64,000 bases of DNA from Dyella kyungheensis (GCF_016905005.1 NZ_JADIKC010000001.1:496001-560000), one strand, 5' to 3'; counted from the first letter of the stretch, positions 1 to 9,185 are shown. Numbers and translations are program-made. The notes: generated by a model from the letters alone, not told the origin.

Positions 1-2
1 TG

Positions 3-632
3 GGCAGCAAGATGTCGTTCTTCGACGACACGCTGATGATGAACACGGCGTTCTTCCACAATATCTACTCGGATATCCAGCTGTCCGTATTCACCTCGTA
101 CACGCTGCCCAACGGCACGCAAGGCTTCTTCGGCGACTTCACCAATGCCGGCAAGGGCCATATCGACGGCTGGGAAGAGGAGTTCGCCTGGACGCCGGTG
201 GAAAACTGGACGCTGAGCGGCAACTGGGCCTATCTGCATACCAAATACACCGACTTCGAAAGCGGCGGCGTCAACATCGCCGACACGCAGCGCTTCACCA
301 ATGCGCCGAAATGGTCGGGCGGCCTGAACCTGGAGCACACCATTCCGCTGAGCAATGGCGGCAGCGTCAGCGGGCGCATCAACTACACCTATCAAACGAG
401 CGTGTATCCGGAGACCACGCTGTCGCCGCTGATCATGCAGCCGTCCTACGGCCTGTGGAACGCAGGCATCGTGTGGCGCATCGATCAGCCGTGGACATTG
501 AGCCTGCAGGGCAGCAACCTGGCCAACAAGTCGTATCGCACTACCGGCTACAACATTGCCGCGCTGGGCATCGTCACGGGCTACTACGGCGCGCCGCGCA
601 TGGTTACGCTCACGGCCAAGTACACGTTCTGA
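3..632 (+). CDS. TonB-dependent outer-membrane receptor, C-terminal part
   Basis: The reading frame is open from the left edge, so only the last 210 residues are present and the true start lies upstream. The sequence shows alternating beta-strand patterns rich in Trp, Tyr, Asn and Gly (for example WTLSGNWAYLHTKYTDF) and ends in the terminal aromatic signature KYTF typical of TonB-dependent receptor barrels. Such receptors import ligands across the outer membrane with TonB energy. The substrate cannot be read from this piece. The next gene, a secreted PHB depolymerase, starts 16 bp after the stop, so the two are probably co-transcribed. A role in uptake of oligomeric hydroxyalkanoates is an inference from that position only. 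Confidence 0.85.
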   Translation, partial: GSKMSFFDDTLMMNTAFFHNIYSDIQLSVFTSYTLPNGTQGFFGDFTNAGKGHIDGWEEEFAWTPVENWTLSGNWAYLHTKYTDFESGGVNIADTQRFTNAPKWSGGLNLEHTIPLSNGGSVSGRINYTYQTSVYPETTLSPLIMQPSYGLWNAGIVWRIDQPWTLSLQGSNLANKSYRTTGYNIAALGIVTGYYGAPRMVTLTAKYTF

Positions 633-648
633 TTCCCAGGAGATGCGC

Positions 649-1671
649 ATGCGACGCTTGACCGGCTTGATCTGTGGGGTGTTTCTGCTGTCCGGCGTTG
701 CCTGCGCGGGCGATGCGCCGCCGTTGCCGACGCTGAAGATCAACCCGGCGAAAGTGGCGGTGGCCGGCCTGTCGTCCGGTGCATACATGGCCGCGCAGCT
801 GCAGATGGCGTATCCCGAGTGGTTTGCATCGGCTGCGCTGGTGGCAGGCGGTCCATTCGGCTGTGCAGCGGGGCGCTTGGATCTGGCGCTCAGCACCTGC
901 ATGAAGGGCGTGCCGGCACCCGATCCGGCCGCGCTGGCGGCGAAGGCGGAGCAGCGTGCTGCCGCCGGTGAGATCGGTGCGCTGAAGGATCTCGCGCACG
1001 GACGCGTCTATCTGCTGCACGGCAAGGACGACGCCTTGGTCGCTCCCGCCGTGGCCGAAGCCGGTGCACGCTTCTACGAGCAATTGCGCGATGGCGTGCC
1101 CGCGCTGAAGTCGTTGCAGGTCAAGGACGATGGACAGCGCGCCTTTGCACACAACCTGCCGGTGGTGGCAACCGGCGACGATTGCGACAAGTCGGTGTCG
1201 CCGTATCTGGGTCATTGCGGTTTCGACGCGGCCGGGGAAATCTTCCAGCAGATGTTCGGCAAGCCGGCCGCAGCTGCATCGGCCGCCAAGGGTGAGCTGC
1301 GCCAATTCGATCAAGACGCCTACCGTCCTGGCGCAGCCGATGCGTTCCTCGCTTCGACCGGCTACGTGTACCTGCCGCCCGATTGCATCGCCGGCAAACG
1401 CTGCGGCCTGCTGGTGGCGTTCCACGGCTGCAAGCAGAACGCCGACGCCGTGGGCGAGGCATTCGTGAAGGATGCCGGCTTCAATCGATGGGCCGACGTG
1501 TACGACGTGGTCGTCCTGTATCCTCAAACCCGCGCGAGCACCGCGCCCATGAATCCGCAGGCATGCTGGGACTGGTGGGGATACTCCGGGGACAACTACG
1601 ACAGCCGCCAGGGCGTGCAATTGCGCTGGCTGGTCGATGCCGTCAAAGCGTTGGGACTGCCCGCGCCCTGA
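649..1671 (+). CDS. secreted poly(3-hydroxybutyrate) depolymerase-type esterase
   Basis: This 340-residue protein has a signal peptide (MRRLTGLICGVFLLSGVACA) and an early lipase box GLSSG at residues 40-44, with predicted nucleophile Ser42. A second conserved block reads VAFHGCKQNADAVGEAFVKD and is followed by a Trp-rich stretch, ACWDWWGYSGDNY. These are hallmarks of the catalytic-domain-only PHB depolymerase/esterase family of alpha/beta hydrolases, which cut polyhydroxybutyrate to oligomers. The ATG at 649 is chosen because AGGAG at 638-642 sits 6 bp upstream; the ATG at 643 directly abuts it. No separate substrate-binding domain is visible, so activity on native granules or short polymers is possible. 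The 3HB oligomer hydrolase at 6077 would act on its products. Confidence 0.82.
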   Translation: MRRLTGLICGVFLLSGVACAGDAPPLPTLKINPAKVAVAGLSSGAYMAAQLQMAYPEWFASAALVAGGPFGCAAGRLDLALSTCMKGVPAPDPAALAAKAEQRAAAGEIGALKDLAHGRVYLLHGKDDALVAPAVAEAGARFYEQLRDGVPALKSLQVKDDGQRAFAHNLPVVATGDDCDKSVSPYLGHCGFDAAGEIFQQMFGKPAAAASAAKGELRQFDQDAYRPGAADAFLASTGYVYLPPDCIAGKRCGLLVAFHGCKQNADAVGEAFVKDAGFNRWADVYDVVVLYPQTRASTAPMNPQACWDWWGYSGDNYDSRQGVQLRWLVDAVKALGLPAP

Positions 1672-1673
1672 CG

Positions 1674-1832
1674 CCCTCTCCCCTTTGGGGAGAGGGCTGG
1701 GGTGAGGGGCGGGTGCTCGCGGGAACGGTTCACCGGGCGAGCTTCTCATTGAAGAAAAAAATCGCGCGCATGGTCAACACCTTGAGGCTAGATTGCCCCC
1801 TCACCCCAGCCCTCTCCCCGGAGGGGAGAGGG
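1674..1832. repeat. inverted pair of GC-rich palindromes (CCCTCTCC / GGAGAGGG type)
   Basis: The left copy at 1674-1696 reads CCCTCTCCCC, TTT, GGGGAGAGGG and runs on into CTGGGGTGAGGGG. The right copy at 1796-1832 is its reverse complement with small changes. Single relatives occur at 14467-14505 and 15051-15075. The purine-rich right arm lies just upstream of the hybrid-kinase start at 1847 and contains the only Shine-Dalgarno-like sequence there. It is a dispersed intergenic palindrome, REP-like. Confidence 0.75.
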
Positions 1833-1846
1833 AGTGAACGGCGCGC

Positions 1847-4800
1847 ATGCTGACTGCCAGCACCATCGCTGTCGCCGCGCTCGTATGGCTAGGCCTGCTG
1901 TTCGGCGTAGCCCTCATCGGCGAGCGCCGCCCCAACCTGTTCGCACGGCGCTGGTCGGTGGTCTACGCGCTGTCGCTGGCCATCCACTGCACCTCATGGA
2001 CGTTCTACGGCACCGTCACCCAGGCCAGTCGTTCCGGCTGGTGGCTGCCGCCCACGTTCGTGGGCGCGATCCTCATGTATGTCTTCGCGGTGGTCGTCTT
2101 GCGGCGGCTGGTGCAACTGGCGCGCGATTACAACGCCGGTTCGCTGGCCGACCTCATTGCGGTGCGGCTGGGACGGCATACGGGGCTGGCTGCGCTGGTG
2201 ACGGTGGTGGTGCTGATCGGCATCGTTCCCTACATCGCGCTGCAGCTGAAAGCGGTGGCGATGAGCTATGGCATGTTGAGCCGCGGCCAGTTGTCCGAAA
2301 CCGATCCCTGGCAGGACAGCGCGCTCTATGTGGCCTTGCTGATGGCGCTGTTCGCGATGCTGTTCGGCACGCGGCGCGCCTCGGCGATGGCGCACAATCG
2401 CGGGTTGGTGCTGGCGATGGCATTCGAGTCGTTGTTCAAGCTGGGCGCGATGCTGGCGCTGGGCACCTTGCTGTTGTCGCCCACCAGCCGCCACTTGATC
2501 GCCAGTGCGCCCACGCAACACGACAGCACCGGTTTTCCCGCGCTGATCCTGCTCGGTGCGCTGGCGATGTTCACCTTGCCGCATCAGTTCCACGCCGGCG
2601 TAGTGGAATGCCGCGACAGCTCGCATCTGCGCACGGCGCGGTGGCTGTTTCCCCTGTACATGTTGCTGATCTCGCTGCCGATCCTGCCGCTCGCGCGCTT
2701 GGGCGATGCGTGGCTGGGGCCCGGCGGTGTGCCTTCCGATCTCTACGTGCTGGCGCTGCCGTTGGCGCGCGGACAGCATGGGCTCGCGTTGCTGGCGTTT
2801 CTCGGCGGCCTCAGCGCGGCGACCAGCATGGTGGTGGTGGCGACGCTGGCGCTAAGCCTGATGATCGTGAACCACTTCATCGCGCCGCTGCGGGTACGTG
2901 CGGGTTGGGGACGCGATGAACGGGGCGATCTACGCGGTGAAGTGATCAACCAGCGACGCGTGGTGATTGTCGCGGTCATCCTGCTGGCGTGGTGCTACAG
3001 CCGCGTGCTGGCGCGCAACGATGCGCTGGCCGACATCGGCGCGATCTCGTTCTCGGCACTGGCAGGGCTTGCGCCGGCGTTGCTGGCCGCGGTCTATCGT
3101 CCCCAACTCGGGCCGCGCGCCGTGGCTGCCGGTCTCGCGGTGGGCACGCTGGTGTGGCTGTACGTGCTGCTGCCGACGATGGAGCCGCACGGCCCCGCGT
3201 GGTGGCACGACGGGCCGTTCGGCATCGCCTGGCTGGGCCCCGATGGCTTGCTGGGGCTCAGTGACTGGAGTCGGCTGGGGCGCGCCGTGATGGCCAACCT
3301 TATGGCCAATGTGGCCGTGATGGCCGCCGTGTCCGGTTCGCGCTTTGGCCATGCACCGCGTGCGGTCAACGTCGGCGACATCGGCCTGGCCGAACTGCGC
3401 GCGCTGGCTTTGCGTTTCCTGCCGGGCGAGCGCGTTGCCCATCTGTTCGACGATGCCGCGATGCAGGGCATGGCCGGCAATGCGCGCGTGGCGGCCGTGG
3501 AACATGATCTCGCTGCAGTGATCGGCGCGGCATCCGCGCGTCTGTTGCTCGAAGTCGTGCGGCAACATCGCCGCGAGGAACTCGACACGGTCGCCGCGAT
3601 CGTGGGCGAGGCAGCGCAGGATCTTCGCTTCAACCAGCGCGTGCTCGAGGCCGCGCTGGAGAACATGAGCCAGGGCATCTGCGTGGTGGACGCGGAACTG
3701 CGCCTGGTCGCCTGGAATCGGCGCTACGCGAGCCTGTTCGATTACCCCGCCGAGCTGCTGCAGGTAGGACGGCCGGTGGCCGACCTGACGCGCTACAACA
3801 TCGCGCGAGGCATGATCGGCGCGGTGGCCACGGACGAAGGCGTGCAACGTCGCCTCACGCATATGCGTGCGGGCACGCGGCAGCTGTCCGAGCGGCGTTT
3901 TCCCGATGGCACGATGGTGGAAATCCGTGGCAATCCCATGCCGGGCGGTGGCTTCGTGGCGACGTTCACCGATGTCACCGCATTCCGTCAGGCTGAGCAG
4001 GCGCTCAAGGCTTCCAACGAAACGCTGGAGCAGCGCGTGGACGAACGCACCCGCGCACTCGTCGAAGCGACAGCCGAAGCGCAACGCGCGAATCAGGCGA
4101 AGAGTCGCTTCCTCGCCGCGGTAAGCCATGACCTGATGCAGCCGCTGCACGCCGCGCAGTTGTTTGCGCACACGTTGGCCGAGCGCGGTACCGATGCACC
4201 GACCGTGCGTCATCTGCACGGTGCCTTGTCGGCGACCGAAGGTTTACTGGCCGGCCTGCTCGACATGGCGCGGCTGGAGGCCGGGCGCCTGCAACCGCAG
4301 ATTCGCGCGTTCGCGCTGGCCGAGGTGTTCGATCCGTTGGCCGCCGAATTCCACGCCATGGCGAGCGACAAGGGCATCCGCCTGGATGTGATCGCGTCGC
4401 ATCACTGGGTGCAATCGGACCCGCAACTGTTGCGCCGCGTGCTGCAGAATTTCCTCTCCAACGCGTTGCGTTATGCCGAGCGCGGACGCGTGCTGCTCGG
4501 TGTGCGTCGCCGCGGCGACCGGCTGTTGCTGCAGGTGTGGGACAACGGCCCGGGCATCGAGCCGAGCGAACAGCCGTGGATCTTCGACGAGTTCCGTCGC
4601 GGCAGCGCCGTGGGCGGGCAGGGGCTGGGACTGGGCTTGTCGATTGCCCAGCGTATGGCGGCGTTGCTCGATCATCCCATCAGCCTGCATTCGTGGCCCG
4701 GGCGCGGCAGCGTGTTCGCCCTGTCGGTACCGCTGGCACAAGCGGCGTCGCAGCCGTTGCCTTCCGTCGACGCGCCGCAACCGCTACCCGCCGGGCGCGC

Positions 4801-5149
4801 ACTGGTGCTCGACAATGAGCCCGCGGCGTTGTCGGCGCTGAGCGTGCTGCTGGCAAACTGGGGCTGGCAGGTGCATGCGGCACGCACGCTGGAGCAGGCG
4901 CGCACGGCGCCGTGGATGCCGGACCTGCATATCTTCGACTATCACCTCGATGCCGGGCGAACCGGACTCGATGTGTTGCACGAACTCGGCGACGGCGGAC
5001 GCGACGTGCCCACGGTGATCCTCACTGCCGACCGCGACGGCGAATTGCGTCAGCGTTTGCTCGATCGTGGCATCCATGTGTTGTACAAGCCGCTCAAGCC
5101 GTTGGCGTTGCGGCAGGTGCTGCAGCGGGTGGCGGTGGCGCGGCAGTAG
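1847..5149 (+). CDS. SSS-domain hybrid sensor histidine kinase (CrbS-like)
   Basis: This is a 1100-residue membrane sensor. Residues 1 to about 500 form many hydrophobic helices that look like a sodium:solute symporter (SSS) module, starting with GLLFGVALIGERRPNLFARR. A PAS domain follows (about 595-715, QGICVVDAELRLVAWNRRY). Next come a HisKA domain with the phospho-acceptor in AVSHDLMQPL (His761), an HATPase with N, G1 and G2 boxes (NFLSNALRY, VWDNGPGIE, GLGLGLSIA), and a C-terminal receiver with Asp1031 in HIFDYHL plus a KP motif (YKPLKP). This order is that of CrbS-type kinases, which with the LuxR-type regulator CrbR control acetate use in other proteobacteria. A CrbR-like regulator lies convergently downstream. 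The signal sensed here is unknown; the PHB-degradation neighbours suggest short-chain acids or ketone bodies (inference). Confidence 0.85.
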   Translation: MLTASTIAVAALVWLGLLFGVALIGERRPNLFARRWSVVYALSLAIHCTSWTFYGTVTQASRSGWWLPPTFVGAILMYVFAVVVLRRLVQLARDYNAGSLADLIAVRLGRHTGLAALVTVVVLIGIVPYIALQLKAVAMSYGMLSRGQLSETDPWQDSALYVALLMALFAMLFGTRRASAMAHNRGLVLAMAFESLFKLGAMLALGTLLLSPTSRHLIASAPTQHDSTGFPALILLGALAMFTLPHQFHAGVVECRDSSHLRTARWLFPLYMLLISLPILPLARLGDAWLGPGGVPSDLYVLALPLARGQHGLALLAFLGGLSAATSMVVVATLALSLMIVNHFIAPLRVRAGWGRDERGDLRGEVINQRRVVIVAVILLAWCYSRVLARNDALADIGAISFSALAGLAPALLAAVYRPQLGPRAVAAGLAVGTLVWLYVLLPTMEPHGPAWWHDGPFGIAWLGPDGLLGLSDWSRLGRAVMANLMANVAVMAAVSGSRFGHAPRAVNVGDIGLAELRALALRFLPGERVAHLFDDAAMQGMAGNARVAAVEHDLAAVIGAASARLLLEVVRQHRREELDTVAAIVGEAAQDLRFNQRVLEAALENMSQGICVVDAELRLVAWNRRYASLFDYPAELLQVGRPVADLTRYNIARGMIGAVATDEGVQRRLTHMRAGTRQLSERRFPDGTMVEIRGNPMPGGGFVATFTDVTAFRQAEQALKASNETLEQRVDERTRALVEATAEAQRANQAKSRFLAAVSHDLMQPLHAAQLFAHTLAERGTDAPTVRHLHGALSATEGLLAGLLDMARLEAGRLQPQIRAFALAEVFDPLAAEFHAMASDKGIRLDVIASHHWVQSDPQLLRRVLQNFLSNALRYAERGRVLLGVRRRGDRLLLQVWDNGPGIEPSEQPWIFDEFRRGSAVGGQGLGLGLSIAQRMAALLDHPISLHSWPGRGSVFALSVPLAQAASQPLPSVDAPQPLPAGRALVLDNEPAALSALSVLLANWGWQVHAARTLEQARTAPWMPDLHIFDYHLDAGRTGLDVLHELGDGGRDVPTVILTADRDGELRQRLLDRGIHVLYKPLKPLALRQVLQRVAVARQ

Positions 5150-5186
5150 GCCGCTTGTCGGTGGTGGCTCAGCTTCGTGCGGGCCT

Positions 5187-5253
5187 GTCGCGCACAAGTG
5201 CGCTCCCACAAGAGACCTGCCATTGCCCCTGTGGGAGCGCACTTGTGCGCGAC
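5187..5253. repeat. REPIN-like inverted repeat pair, copy 1
   Basis: The right arm at 5230-5253 reads TGTGGGAGCGCACTTGTG followed by CGCGAC, and the left arm at 5187-5210 is its exact reverse complement. The arms are separated by 19 bp. It lies between two convergent genes, where it could also act as a transcript end. It belongs to the family seen at 14941, 15106, 29090, 37922, 38843, 41823 and 57589. Confidence 0.85.
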
Positions 5254-5289
5254 TGCCACAACCTCCGGCGAAATCCGTCCCCGCGATGC

Positions 5290-5946
5290 CTAGATCCGCG
5301 CCGAGTCGCTCAAATCCAGCGAGTGCAGCAACACACCCGCCTGCGTACGATTGCGCACGCCCAGCTTTTCGAAAATGGCGGTGACGTGCGCCTTCACGGT
5401 GCGCTCCTGAATGGTCAGGCGATCCGCGATTTGCTTATTGAGCAGACCTTCGCCCAACAGCGCGAGCACGCGGTACTGCTGCTCGGTGAGGCGCGCGAGG
5501 CGTGAAGCGAGGTCGAGGTCGGAAGGATCGGCAGGCAGCGCCTTGATGGCCTGCGCCAGGGCAGGCGGCAGCCAGCTGCCGCAATCGAGCACGCTGCGGA
5601 TGGCGTCGCCGATCTCGACAGGGCTGGCGCTCTTGGGAATGAAACCCGCAGCGCCGTGATCCAGCGCACGACGCACGGTGCGCACTTCGTCGTGAGCCGA
5701 TACCACCAGCACGGCCACGCCGGGAAACTGGCCGCGCAGCGTGGCCAGGCCCGACAGCCCCTGGCTGCCGGGCATGTGCAGATCCAGCAGCACCAGGTCG
5801 ATGTCCGGATCGCCGGCAAGCGCATCGAGCACGCTTTCGAGGTCGTCGGCCTCGACCACGGCGCAATTGTCCACGCTGTCGTTGGCGGCTTGCCGCAGTG
5901 CAGCGCGAAACAGGGGATGGTCGTCGGCGATCAGCAGGCGTGTCAT
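5290..5946 (-). CDS. LuxR/NarL-family response regulator (CrbR-like)
   Basis: This 218-residue two-domain regulator has an N-terminal receiver with the acidic pair in LLIADDHP, phospho-acceptor Asp55 in LVLLDLHMPG, and switch residues in VLVVSAHDE. The C-terminal LuxR-type helix-turn-helix contains LTEQQYRVLALLGEGLLNKQ and ERTVKAHVTAIFEKLGVRNR. The start at 5946 (MTRLLIADDHP) is chosen because the receiver fold begins there; an in-frame ATG at 5988 would add 14 residues with no domain function. The gene is convergent with the SSS hybrid kinase, its likely partner, and divergent from the oligomer hydrolase at 6077, with about 130 bp between them. Direct control of that neighbour is plausible but unproven. 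Confidence 0.87.
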   Translation of the reverse strand: MTRLLIADDHPLFRAALRQAANDSVDNCAVVEADDLESVLDALAGDPDIDLVLLDLHMPGSQGLSGLATLRGQFPGVAVLVVSAHDEVRTVRRALDHGAAGFIPKSASPVEIGDAIRSVLDCGSWLPPALAQAIKALPADPSDLDLASRLARLTEQQYRVLALLGEGLLNKQIADRLTIQERTVKAHVTAIFEKLGVRNRTQAGVLLHSLDLSDSARI

Positions 5947-6076
5947 GACGCTGAAGTTAGCCAAGGTCACGGCTGACGTCGAGATCATAAAGTCACGTCA
6001 TCACTTAAGGGCGACTGCCTCTATGCTGGACTTTCGTACGATGGCGGGCCGGTGCCTGCTTGTTATGGTGGTGGGC

Positions 6077-7942
6077 ATGACCAATCGCCTTTCCCGATGG
6101 ATGCTGCTGATCGCACCGCTGCTGGTGTCGTGCGCAGCACCGACCGTGACCAAGGAGTCCGGCATGCAGGCCCCCGATTTTGTGCGCGGCGACGTGCGCG
6201 AGACCGAACATCGCCAGGGCGACGATCTGCTGAGTGCAGGCCTGGGACTGGAAGGGCTGGCCGGTGCGCCGGCGCCGATCGCCCATCCGTTGCAGCCCAC
6301 GCCGGCTGAATTGCGGCGTCGCGCGATCCAGGCCAGCTGGAAGGGCATTGCCGATCTGGGTCCGCTCGGCGGCTATGGACGCGTCTACGGCGGCGTGCCC
6401 GATGTACCCGGTCGCGAGTACCAGGCGTTTGCATGGATCCCCGATGCACATGCGCCGCATCGCGTACTGCTGCAGGTGCCGGACAATTTCGACCGTTCGC
6501 GCCGTTGCCTGGTGGTGACCGCATCGTCGGGCTCGCGCGGCATCTACGGCGCCATTGCGCTGGCGGGTGCCTGGGGATTGCCGCGTGGCTGCGCGGTGGC
6601 CTATACCGACAAGGGCACCAGCGGCGGCTACTTCGATCTCGCCGACAACAGCGGCGTCGCCCTCGATGGCACGCGCGCCAAACGCGGTTCGGCCATGCTG
6701 GAGTTCGAACCGGTCGCCGACACCGCGCACACCGGCGTCGCGGTGAAGCATGCGCACTCGGGCGACAACCCGGAAGCCGACTGGGGTCGCCACGTACTTC
6801 AGGCCGCGCGGTTCGGGCTGGCCATGCTCGATCGCGCGTTTCCCGATCAGGCGCCTTTCACGGCGCAGAACACCCGCATCATCGCGACGGGCCTTTCCAA
6901 CGGCGGTGGCGCCGTGCTGCAGGCAGCGGGCCTGGACGATGACCGTCTGTTCGCGGGCGTGGTCGCACTGGAACCGAATGTGCGCGTGCCGGAGCAGGGC
7001 CGCGCCTTGTTCGACTACGCCACCGACGCGTCGATCTGGTTGCCCTGCGCACTCGCCGATGCACGCTTCGACAAAACACCGATGGCGCGCACGCCGGAAG
7101 GCGAAGTGCCACCGGCGTGGGCGCAGCGTTGTCACCAACTGCACGAACGCGAATTGGTGAGCGGCACACGCGTAGCCGCACAAGCTGCACAGGCTTACGA
7201 ACATCTGCGTGCCGGCGGCTGGACGGACCAGGCGATGGCCACCGCCGCTTCCACCACGTCGCTGGATCTGTGGCGAGCGATCACGGCCGCCTATGCGTCC
7301 GCCTATATGCGCCGCGGTCCGGACGATATGCCCTGCGGTTTCCGCTACGGCGGTGTCGGCGCCAAGGGGGCGGCGGCCGCGGTGGATCCCGCGCTGCGCG
7401 CGAGCTGGTGGGCCGATGCATCGGGCATTCCGCCCGGCAACGGCGTGGGCCTGTTCGGCGGCACGGATCACTCGCCCGATCCGACCTTGCCGGGCGCGCT
7501 CTGCCTGCGTGCGCTGTGGGAAGACACCGATGCGAGCACGCAGCCCCTGCGCGATGGCGTGGCCGCTACCACAGTAAAAGCGCCGCGCCCCAGTCTGCCG
7601 TTGTGGATCGTGCACGGCGCCTCCGATGGCCTGCTGCCCACGGCATTCACTTCCGAACCTTATGTGGCATGGCTGCGCAGCAACGGTGGGCATCCGTTGT
7701 ACTGGAAGGTGCCGTACGCCCAGCATTTCGACGCGTTCCTGGCCATTCCCGGTTTTGGCGAGCAGCACGTGCCGCTGCTGCCGTATGGCTACGCGGCGCT
7801 GGATCGCCTGTGGGCGCACATTTATGCGGGTGCCCCCTGGCCGGCGATCGTGCCTACGCCGTCGCCCACACCGCGAGGTGCGTTGCCGCTGGCCCGTTTC
7901 AGGCTGGATCTGCCGCCTGCCTGGACTCAGGCGCCTCGCTGA
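6077..7942 (+). CDS. D-(-)-3-hydroxybutyrate oligomer hydrolase, lipoprotein
   Basis: The protein has 621 residues from this start. The N-terminus is a lipoprotein signal (MTNRLSRWMLLIAPLLVSC) with a lipobox ending at Cys19. The nucleophile motif is GLSNG around Ser274 within IIATGLSNGGGAVLQAAGLD, and VALEPNVRVPEQGR and LWIVHGASDGLLPTAF are further family-type blocks of 3HB oligomer hydrolases, which convert oligomers to 3-hydroxybutyrate. In-frame ATGs also exist at 6023, 6041 and 6065. The 6077 start is preferred because it gives a normal lipoprotein signal. With the depolymerase at 649 it makes a two-step polymer-to-monomer pathway flanking the sensor/regulator pair. Confidence 0.82.
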   Translation: MTNRLSRWMLLIAPLLVSCAAPTVTKESGMQAPDFVRGDVRETEHRQGDDLLSAGLGLEGLAGAPAPIAHPLQPTPAELRRRAIQASWKGIADLGPLGGYGRVYGGVPDVPGREYQAFAWIPDAHAPHRVLLQVPDNFDRSRRCLVVTASSGSRGIYGAIALAGAWGLPRGCAVAYTDKGTSGGYFDLADNSGVALDGTRAKRGSAMLEFEPVADTAHTGVAVKHAHSGDNPEADWGRHVLQAARFGLAMLDRAFPDQAPFTAQNTRIIATGLSNGGGAVLQAAGLDDDRLFAGVVALEPNVRVPEQGRALFDYATDASIWLPCALADARFDKTPMARTPEGEVPPAWAQRCHQLHERELVSGTRVAAQAAQAYEHLRAGGWTDQAMATAASTTSLDLWRAITAAYASAYMRRGPDDMPCGFRYGGVGAKGAAAAVDPALRASWWADASGIPPGNGVGLFGGTDHSPDPTLPGALCLRALWEDTDASTQPLRDGVAATTVKAPRPSLPLWIVHGASDGLLPTAFTSEPYVAWLRSNGGHPLYWKVPYAQHFDAFLAIPGFGEQHVPLLPYGYAALDRLWAHIYAGAPWPAIVPTPSPTPRGALPLARFRLDLPPAWTQAPR

Positions 7943-8047
7943 ATGTCGGCCCGGCCGGGGGCGGCGTCCGCCACACCGGCTGCGGTATCCTTGCGCGCTT
8001 GCAGGGCGCCTGTGGTTGCGCGCTGCCTTTTAAAACAAGGATTTCCG

Positions 8048-8557
8048 ATGACCATCAACGTCACCATGACCACCAACCGCGGTCCCATCCACCTGCGCCT
8101 GCATGAGGACAAGACCCCGGTGACCGTCGCCAGCTTCGTCAATCTGGCCCGTCGCGGCTACTACGATGGCCTGGCTTTCCACCGCGTGATCGCCGATTTC
8201 ATGGTCCAGGGCGGCTGCCCGGAAGGCAGCGGCCGCGGTGGCCCGGGCTACCGTTTCGAGGACGAGTTCGACGCCTCGCTGCGTCATGACAAGCCGGGCG
8301 TGCTGTCGATGGCCAATGCCGGTCCGCGCACCAACGGCAGCCAGTTCTTCATCACCCATGGCGCCACCCCGTGGCTCGACGGCAAGCACAGCGTGTTCGG
8401 CGAAATCGTCGGCGCGGAAGACCAGGCCGTGGTCGACGCCATCCGCCAGGGCGACGTGATCGAAAAGGTCACCGTGGAAGGCGACGTCGATGCGCTGCTG
8501 GCGGCCCAGGCCGACCGCGTGAAGGAATGGAACGCGGTGCTCGACGAGCGCGGCTGA
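8048..8557 (+). CDS. cyclophilin-type peptidyl-prolyl cis-trans isomerase
   Basis: This is a 169-residue cytoplasmic cyclophilin without a signal peptide. It catalyses proline cis-trans isomerisation in protein folding. Family blocks visible are [19 protein letters not shown] (catalytic Arg and Gln), [18 protein letters not shown] and [20 protein letters not shown] upstream supports the ATG at 8048. A strong intrinsic terminator follows at 8584. The length matches small PpiB-type enzymes, but the C-terminal segment after HSVFGEIV is slightly extended, so PpiA versus PpiB naming is left open. Confidence 0.92.
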   Translation: MTINVTMTTNRGPIHLRLHEDKTPVTVASFVNLARRGYYDGLAFHRVIADFMVQGGCPEGSGRGGPGYRFEDEFDASLRHDKPGVLSMANAGPRTNGSQFFITHGATPWLDGKHSVFGEIVGAEDQAVVDAIRQGDVIEKVTVEGDVDALLAAQADRVKEWNAVLDERG

Positions 8558-8583
8558 TCGCCTTCGTGTTGATTGCGTGAAGA

Positions 8584-8613
8584 AACGCCGCCCACCCGGG
8601 CGGCGTTTTTTTT
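8584..8613 (+). terminator. intrinsic terminator after the cyclophilin gene
   Basis: A 10-bp stem AACGCCGCCC / GGGCGGCGTT with a 4-nt loop is followed by eight Ts, which is a classical rho-independent terminator. Confidence 0.93.
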
Positions 8614-8715
8614 GCGCGATTTCGCGATAGCGGGGCGTAATTCAGGAGCCTAGAATCGAACGGCTCCATGCGTCAGATGATGTGTGTCATTCCCCCTTCC
8701 CAAGGAGATGCAGTC

Positions 8716-9147
8716 ATGTCCTTTCTCAATGATCTGCTCGGCGGTGCCCAAGGCAACCCGGCTGGCGGTTCCTCTCTCGTCGCGATCGCGGGCCAGCTGA
8801 TCGAAAAGGCTGGCGGCGTGCAGGGCCTGGTCGCCATGTTGCAGCAACACGGCATGGGCGAAGCGGTGCAATCGTGGGTCGGCACCGGTGGCAACCAGCA
8901 GGTATCGGGCGACCAGCTCGGCCAGGCGTTGCAGAACGGCGGCCTCGGTTCGGTATTGCAGGAAGCCGCGGGCAAGCTGGGCGTCGATCAAGGCCAGCTG
9001 CTCGGGCAGCTTTCGCAGGTGTTGCCGCATGCGGTCGACCATCTCACCCCCGACGGCCAGGTGCCGGCGCAGGGGCAGGGTGGTTTCGACCTGGGTTCGC
9101 TCGCCTCGCTGGCGGGCAAGCTGTTTGGCGGGGCCAGCGCGGCCTGA
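8716..9147 (+). CDS. YidB-like (DUF937) protein
   Basis: This 143-residue soluble protein is rich in Gly and Gln. It opens with MSFLNDLLGGAQG and has LIEKAGGVQGLVAMLQQHGM and NQQVSGDQLGQALQ, the pattern of the YidB/DUF937 family, whose function is poorly known. The start at 8716 is set by AAGGAG at 8702-8707, 8 bp upstream; an upstream in-frame ATG at 8668 lacks such a site. A TAGAAT hexamer at 8651-8656 could be the -10 box. It is transcribed alone towards a bidirectional terminator. Confidence 0.85.
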   Translation: MSFLNDLLGGAQGNPAGGSSLVAIAGQLIEKAGGVQGLVAMLQQHGMGEAVQSWVGTGGNQQVSGDQLGQALQNGGLGSVLQEAAGKLGVDQGQLLGQLSQVLPHAVDHLTPDGQVPAQGQGGFDLGSLASLAGKLFGGASAA

Positions 9148-9151
9148 GGCC

Positions 9152-9185
9152 AAAAAATGCCGGCGGCGCGCAAAGGCGCCGCCGG
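9152..9185. terminator. bidirectional intrinsic terminator
   Basis: A 10-bp stem CCGGCGGCGC / GCGCCGCCGG (9160-9169 and 9176-9185) has an A-tract on its left, giving a U-tract for leftward transcripts, and TTTCGCTT on its right. It separates the convergent genes at 8716 and 9455 and should stop both. Confidence 0.85.
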
